Origin: Cheilinus undulatus
Taxonomy: Eukaryota > Chordata > Actinopteri > Labriformes > Labridae
Assembly: GCF_018320785.1 (NCBI RefSeq)
Contig: NC_054873.1
Span: forward strand, 27,680,196 to 27,744,195
Direction of reading: 5' to 3'
Length of the DNA stretch: 64,000 nt
Shown in pieces: positions 60,984 to 64,000 of the stretch. The notes under the pieces were generated by a model. The model was not told the origin of the DNA, did not search any database, and saw only the letters and a list, made by a program, of their open reading frames with translations. Position 1 is the stretch's first letter, and every line of letters begins with the position of its first letter. The position numbers and the translations under genes were made by a program.

Positions 60984-62180
60984 AGTCCTGGACGAAAGTA
61001 TTTGCACCCCTGGAATTTTTCCAGAAAATACACCAATTCTCCCAGAAATTGTTGCAATTACAAATGTTTTTGGTATACACGTTTATTTTATTTATGTGCA
61101 TTGGGACAGCACAAAAAGGCAGAAGAAAAACATTTGATATAATTTTACACAAAACTCAAAAAATGGGCCGCACAAAATTGTTTGCACCCTCAACTTAATA
61201 TTTGGTTGCACACACTTGGGGAAAAAAATAACTGAAACCAATCGCTTCCTATAACCATCAACAAGCGTCTTACTCCTCTCAACTGGAATTTTGGACCACT
61301 CTTCTTTTGCAAACTGCTCCAGGTCTCTCAGATTTGAAGGGTGCCTTCTTGCAACAGCAATTTTGAGATCTCTCCATTGTTGTTTGATTTAGATCCGGAC
61401 TTAATGCTGGCCACTTCAGAACTTTCCAGCACTTTGTCTCCAACCATTTCTTGGTGCTTTTTGAGGTATGTTTAGGGTCATTGTCCTGCTGGAACACCCA
61501 TGACCTCTGACACAGACCCAGCTTTCTGACACTTGGCCCTACATTGCAGCCAAAAATCTTTTGATAGTCTCCAGATTTCATGATTCCTTGCACACAGTCA
61601 AGGCACCCAGTGCCAGAGGCAGCAAAACAACCCCAAAACATCTATGAACCTCCACCATGTTTGACTGTAGGTACTGTGTTTTTTTTTACTTTGTAGGCCT
61701 CATTCTATTTTCTGTAAACAGTAGAATGACGTGCTGATGTCCACAAAGCTCTACCTTAGTCTCATCTGTCCACAAAATGTTCTCCCAGAAGAATTGAGGC
61801 TTACTGAGGTACATTTTTGCAAACTCCAGTCTTGCTTTTTTATGTCTCTTTGTCAGCAGTGGGGTTCTCCTCGGTCCCCTGCCATAGTGCTTCATCTCAT
61901 TCAGATGACAACGTATGGTCCGAGCTGACACTTTTGCACCCTGAGGCTGCAGGACAGCCTGAATTTGTGTGGAAGTTGACTGAGGATGTTTATCCACCGT
62001 TCCAACTATCCTGCGTTGCATCCTTTTGTCGATTTTACTCTTCCGTCTACATCCAGGGAGATTAGCCACAGTTCCATGGGTTATAAACTTCTTGATTATA
62101 GTTTATTCAGTAAAATAGATAATTTGTTAAAATAGTTGGTTTCTTAGCACCTCAGTTGTGTCTCTGGACAGTACCACTTT
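60984..62180 (-). mobile_element. Tc1-like element 3, minus strand, one end worn
   Basis: The end at 60984 reads AGTCCTGGACGAAAGTATTT followed by GCACCCCTGG, the typical terminus of a fish Tc1 family. I cannot find the complement on the far side (about 62100-62250), so that end has decayed or been lost. The coding strand is minus, with the worn N-terminus near 62196. Confidence 0.75.
61279..62069 (-). pseudogene. Tc1-like transposase of element 3, broken
   Basis: 62069-61686 reads NLPGCRRKSKIDKRMQRRIV, then HPQSTSTQIQAVL (second helix-turn-helix), KHYGRGPRRTPLLTKRHKKA and the first catalytic block FFWENILWTDETKVELCGHQ. After a frame break, 61641-61279 reads MFWGCFAASGTGCL, then SWVFQQDNDPKHTSKSTKKW and WPALSPDLNQ. 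The residues expected after DLN (PIEN, with the catalytic Glu) are lost to a small deletion plus frameshift. The enzyme is inactive. Confidence 0.85.
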
Positions 62181-63039
62181 CTTCTTCTTTTGTCATTTTT
62201 TTCAAAATCAGGCATGTATAAATTAATGGAAAAGTTCTGAATTAAGGTAATATTTACAGGAAATCTTCAGTTTTTTTCTTTTAAATCATGACTGAAAATT
62301 CAGAAAACATTCCCTGCTTCCCCTCATAAGATGAGAGTTAAGTTTGAGGAGTTTTAGCTAGAACCATGTCGACATGGTTTGGAAATATCGACAGATTTTT
62401 GCAAAAATCAAATATTGTACATCTCTTCAAAACACAGCTGCTCTAAATTTGTCCATGCTTACTGATGGTGAAAATTAAATTTCCTTCCTTTTTTCTCAGA
62501 GCAAAACAGCCTCCACAGATTTTTGGTTATACTCTTTTATTTTTAACATGCACATAATTATTGCTTTTTTAAACACATTCAACCTGGACATTTTCAGGGT
62601 AACTCACCAAAAAAAACATCTAGACTGGCTTGTTGACACTTGCCCCTCACAGCAGCAAGTTTTCCTGCAGTTTTCCTGCAGTTTTCCTAAGGACGAGGAA
62701 AAGTTTATGAAAATAAAGTCCATCAAAACAACAATTTGTTCATTTTTTTAGATTACATAAAACCCTTAAGCTTAGTTTTGTTAAAATAAAGATGATTTTA
62801 AGCACAACACAATTTATAAAATATGATCTAATTTTCTGTGATTTCTATTAGAGATTTTCAATCATCTCTTAAACTAAAGATATTTTTTTAATCTGCAAAA
62901 TTAACAATTTTATTTACTAATGTTCAGAAAGACAAATCTATGGTATGCTACTCAGCAGATTTTATAATATTAGCTCAATAAGAACTGCAAATACAGCCCT
63001 CAGGATTCATAGCACATGTTTATTCCAGACGTCACATTG

Positions 63040-64000
63040 TTTTTATTTTCATTTCCATTCCATGTGAGTAAAATGATCTGGGCTCACAGCCACAGTCTCC
63101 TCCATTACACCTAATAAGGTGTCATATAATTTAATTCCATGCTTCACTTGTCAGAGAGGGCTTCCAATCCGACTCCAATTTTGAGTTTTAATAGATATTA
63201 GTCCTTAACACTCTTCTCACAATTAGGCCTCCCACTTTTCCTCTTAATGAAAATCAGATTAAGACATATAATCTAATTACATTTAATATTAATCCACCCT
63301 CTGATAAACTCTGCCTCTCAGACCCTCTTTGCCAAAATCAATTATTGCACCCGTCTCTTTGCCGATCAGTGCAGACTCTGGTTTGTATTTACTGTAGAGG
63401 TAGGACTGAAACATGTGACTCCTCTCTGTGCCATTGAACTTTTCCACGATACTTTGACAGATAATAAATGTCAATGGAAATAAAAATACGTTGAAGGGGA
63501 AAAAGTGAATCTCATAAATTAATTCAACCTATGGGCTGAAACGACCCATTTAGACTTGTAATTTAGAAATGAACTTCTCTCCCTCTATCTTCAGTTTTTG
63601 TCACTTTTATCGTGGCTACATGATTTGGATGGAGCCATGAAGAAGTCTCTGACTGATAAATTCTGTGTGTATCCACGGACCTCGTTACAAGGGAGAGAAG
63701 TCCTTATCAGAGGCCGTTTGATGTGCTGAAATATCACACTGAGGTTCAGTTTGAATGTCATGACTGTTCGATTGCTCCCTGTATTATGAGCCTTGTTGTT
63801 CATTATTACTGCCATCACTGTTTAATTAGCATCATAATTAACAGCAGAGCTCCCTCCTTCTGACCCAGCATGAAAAGAGTTGTCGTCTTAAGAACTGGCG
63901 GTCAGATCCAAAACTTTATCTAAGACGAGAGGAAAAGTCTATAATCGTAATAATTCAATCAGTTTCATCACTTCAGAGAGAAATGATTAACTCTCTCCAC
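63040..64000. promoter_or_regulatory. Candidate conserved non-coding block D in wwox intron 4
   Basis: Nearly 1 kb without recognisable repeats. It is rich in TAATTA/ATTAGC words (TAATCTAATTACATTTAATA, TTTAATTAGCATCATAATTA), with CTTTGC-like Sox/TCF words and GC-mixed segments. The style resembles developmental enhancer DNA. WWOX introns lie next to the developmental gene MAF in vertebrates, so long-range enhancers are plausible. Confidence 0.3.

Larger units (their letters stand above)
45920..64000 (+). other. wwox: wwox intron 4 (continues beyond the window)
   Basis: No further wwox exon was found, in particular nothing resembling the next segment of the dehydrogenase fold (FETAKSFALHGA in human). 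WWOX introns are very large in vertebrates, so this is expected. The intron contains scattered hAT-, LINE-, SINE- and Tc1-derived pieces and candidate conserved non-coding blocks, listed separately. 45920-48140 and 49650-50690 show nothing I can name. Confidence 0.75.

Overview
The window is vertebrate nuclear DNA from a ray-finned (teleost) fish. Genes are split into short exons with GT-AG introns, CpG is low except at promoters, and the transposons are typical fish types: decayed Tc1-like elements, hAT-like short elements, tRNA-derived SINEs and LINE tails. I see no bacterial, phage, CRISPR or tRNA/rRNA features.

Layout from left to right. (1) The last coding exon of psmd7 (proteasome lid subunit Rpn8), + strand, 858-1127. 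(2) A complete nine-exon HPRT-family gene, best matched to hprt1l, + strand, 3572-8672. (3) A complete three-exon nudt7 (peroxisomal CoA diphosphatase ending in SKL), + strand, 11193-12009. (4) nfat5 (TonEBP), - strand, 12 coding exons from 39244 down to 16410, with a probable 4.2-kb 3' UTR running down to about 12140. Its 3' end meets nudt7 tail to tail. (5) The first four coding exons of wwox, + strand, 41971-45919. The window then stays in wwox intron 4 to its right edge. psmd7, nudt7, nfat5 and wwox all lie on human 16q22-q23, so the order looks like an old vertebrate neighbourhood with an HPRT paralogue in it.

The genes do not form one pathway: they cover proteasome, purine salvage, CoA turnover, osmotic-stress transcription and a WW-domain oxidoreductase. 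All exon phases I traced agree. hprt1l sums to 215 codons plus stop, nudt7 to 222 plus stop, and nfat5 to 1416 plus stop.

The space between exons holds at least six decayed Tc1-like transposons, two hAT-like short elements with clear 8-bp target duplications, a 350-bp fold-back element, two SINEs and LINE 3' ends. A 600-bp TA/TACA microsatellite replaces the outer half of one Tc1 terminal repeat. I found no convincing undescribed system. The points most worth a second look are: a conserved-looking NFAT5 C-terminal peptide out of frame just past the stop; Glu in place of the catalytic Asp in the HPRT paralogue; a possible N-myristoylated alternative NFAT5 start; the tail-to-tail nudt7/nfat5 ends; and several candidate conserved non-coding blocks in wwox intron 4.
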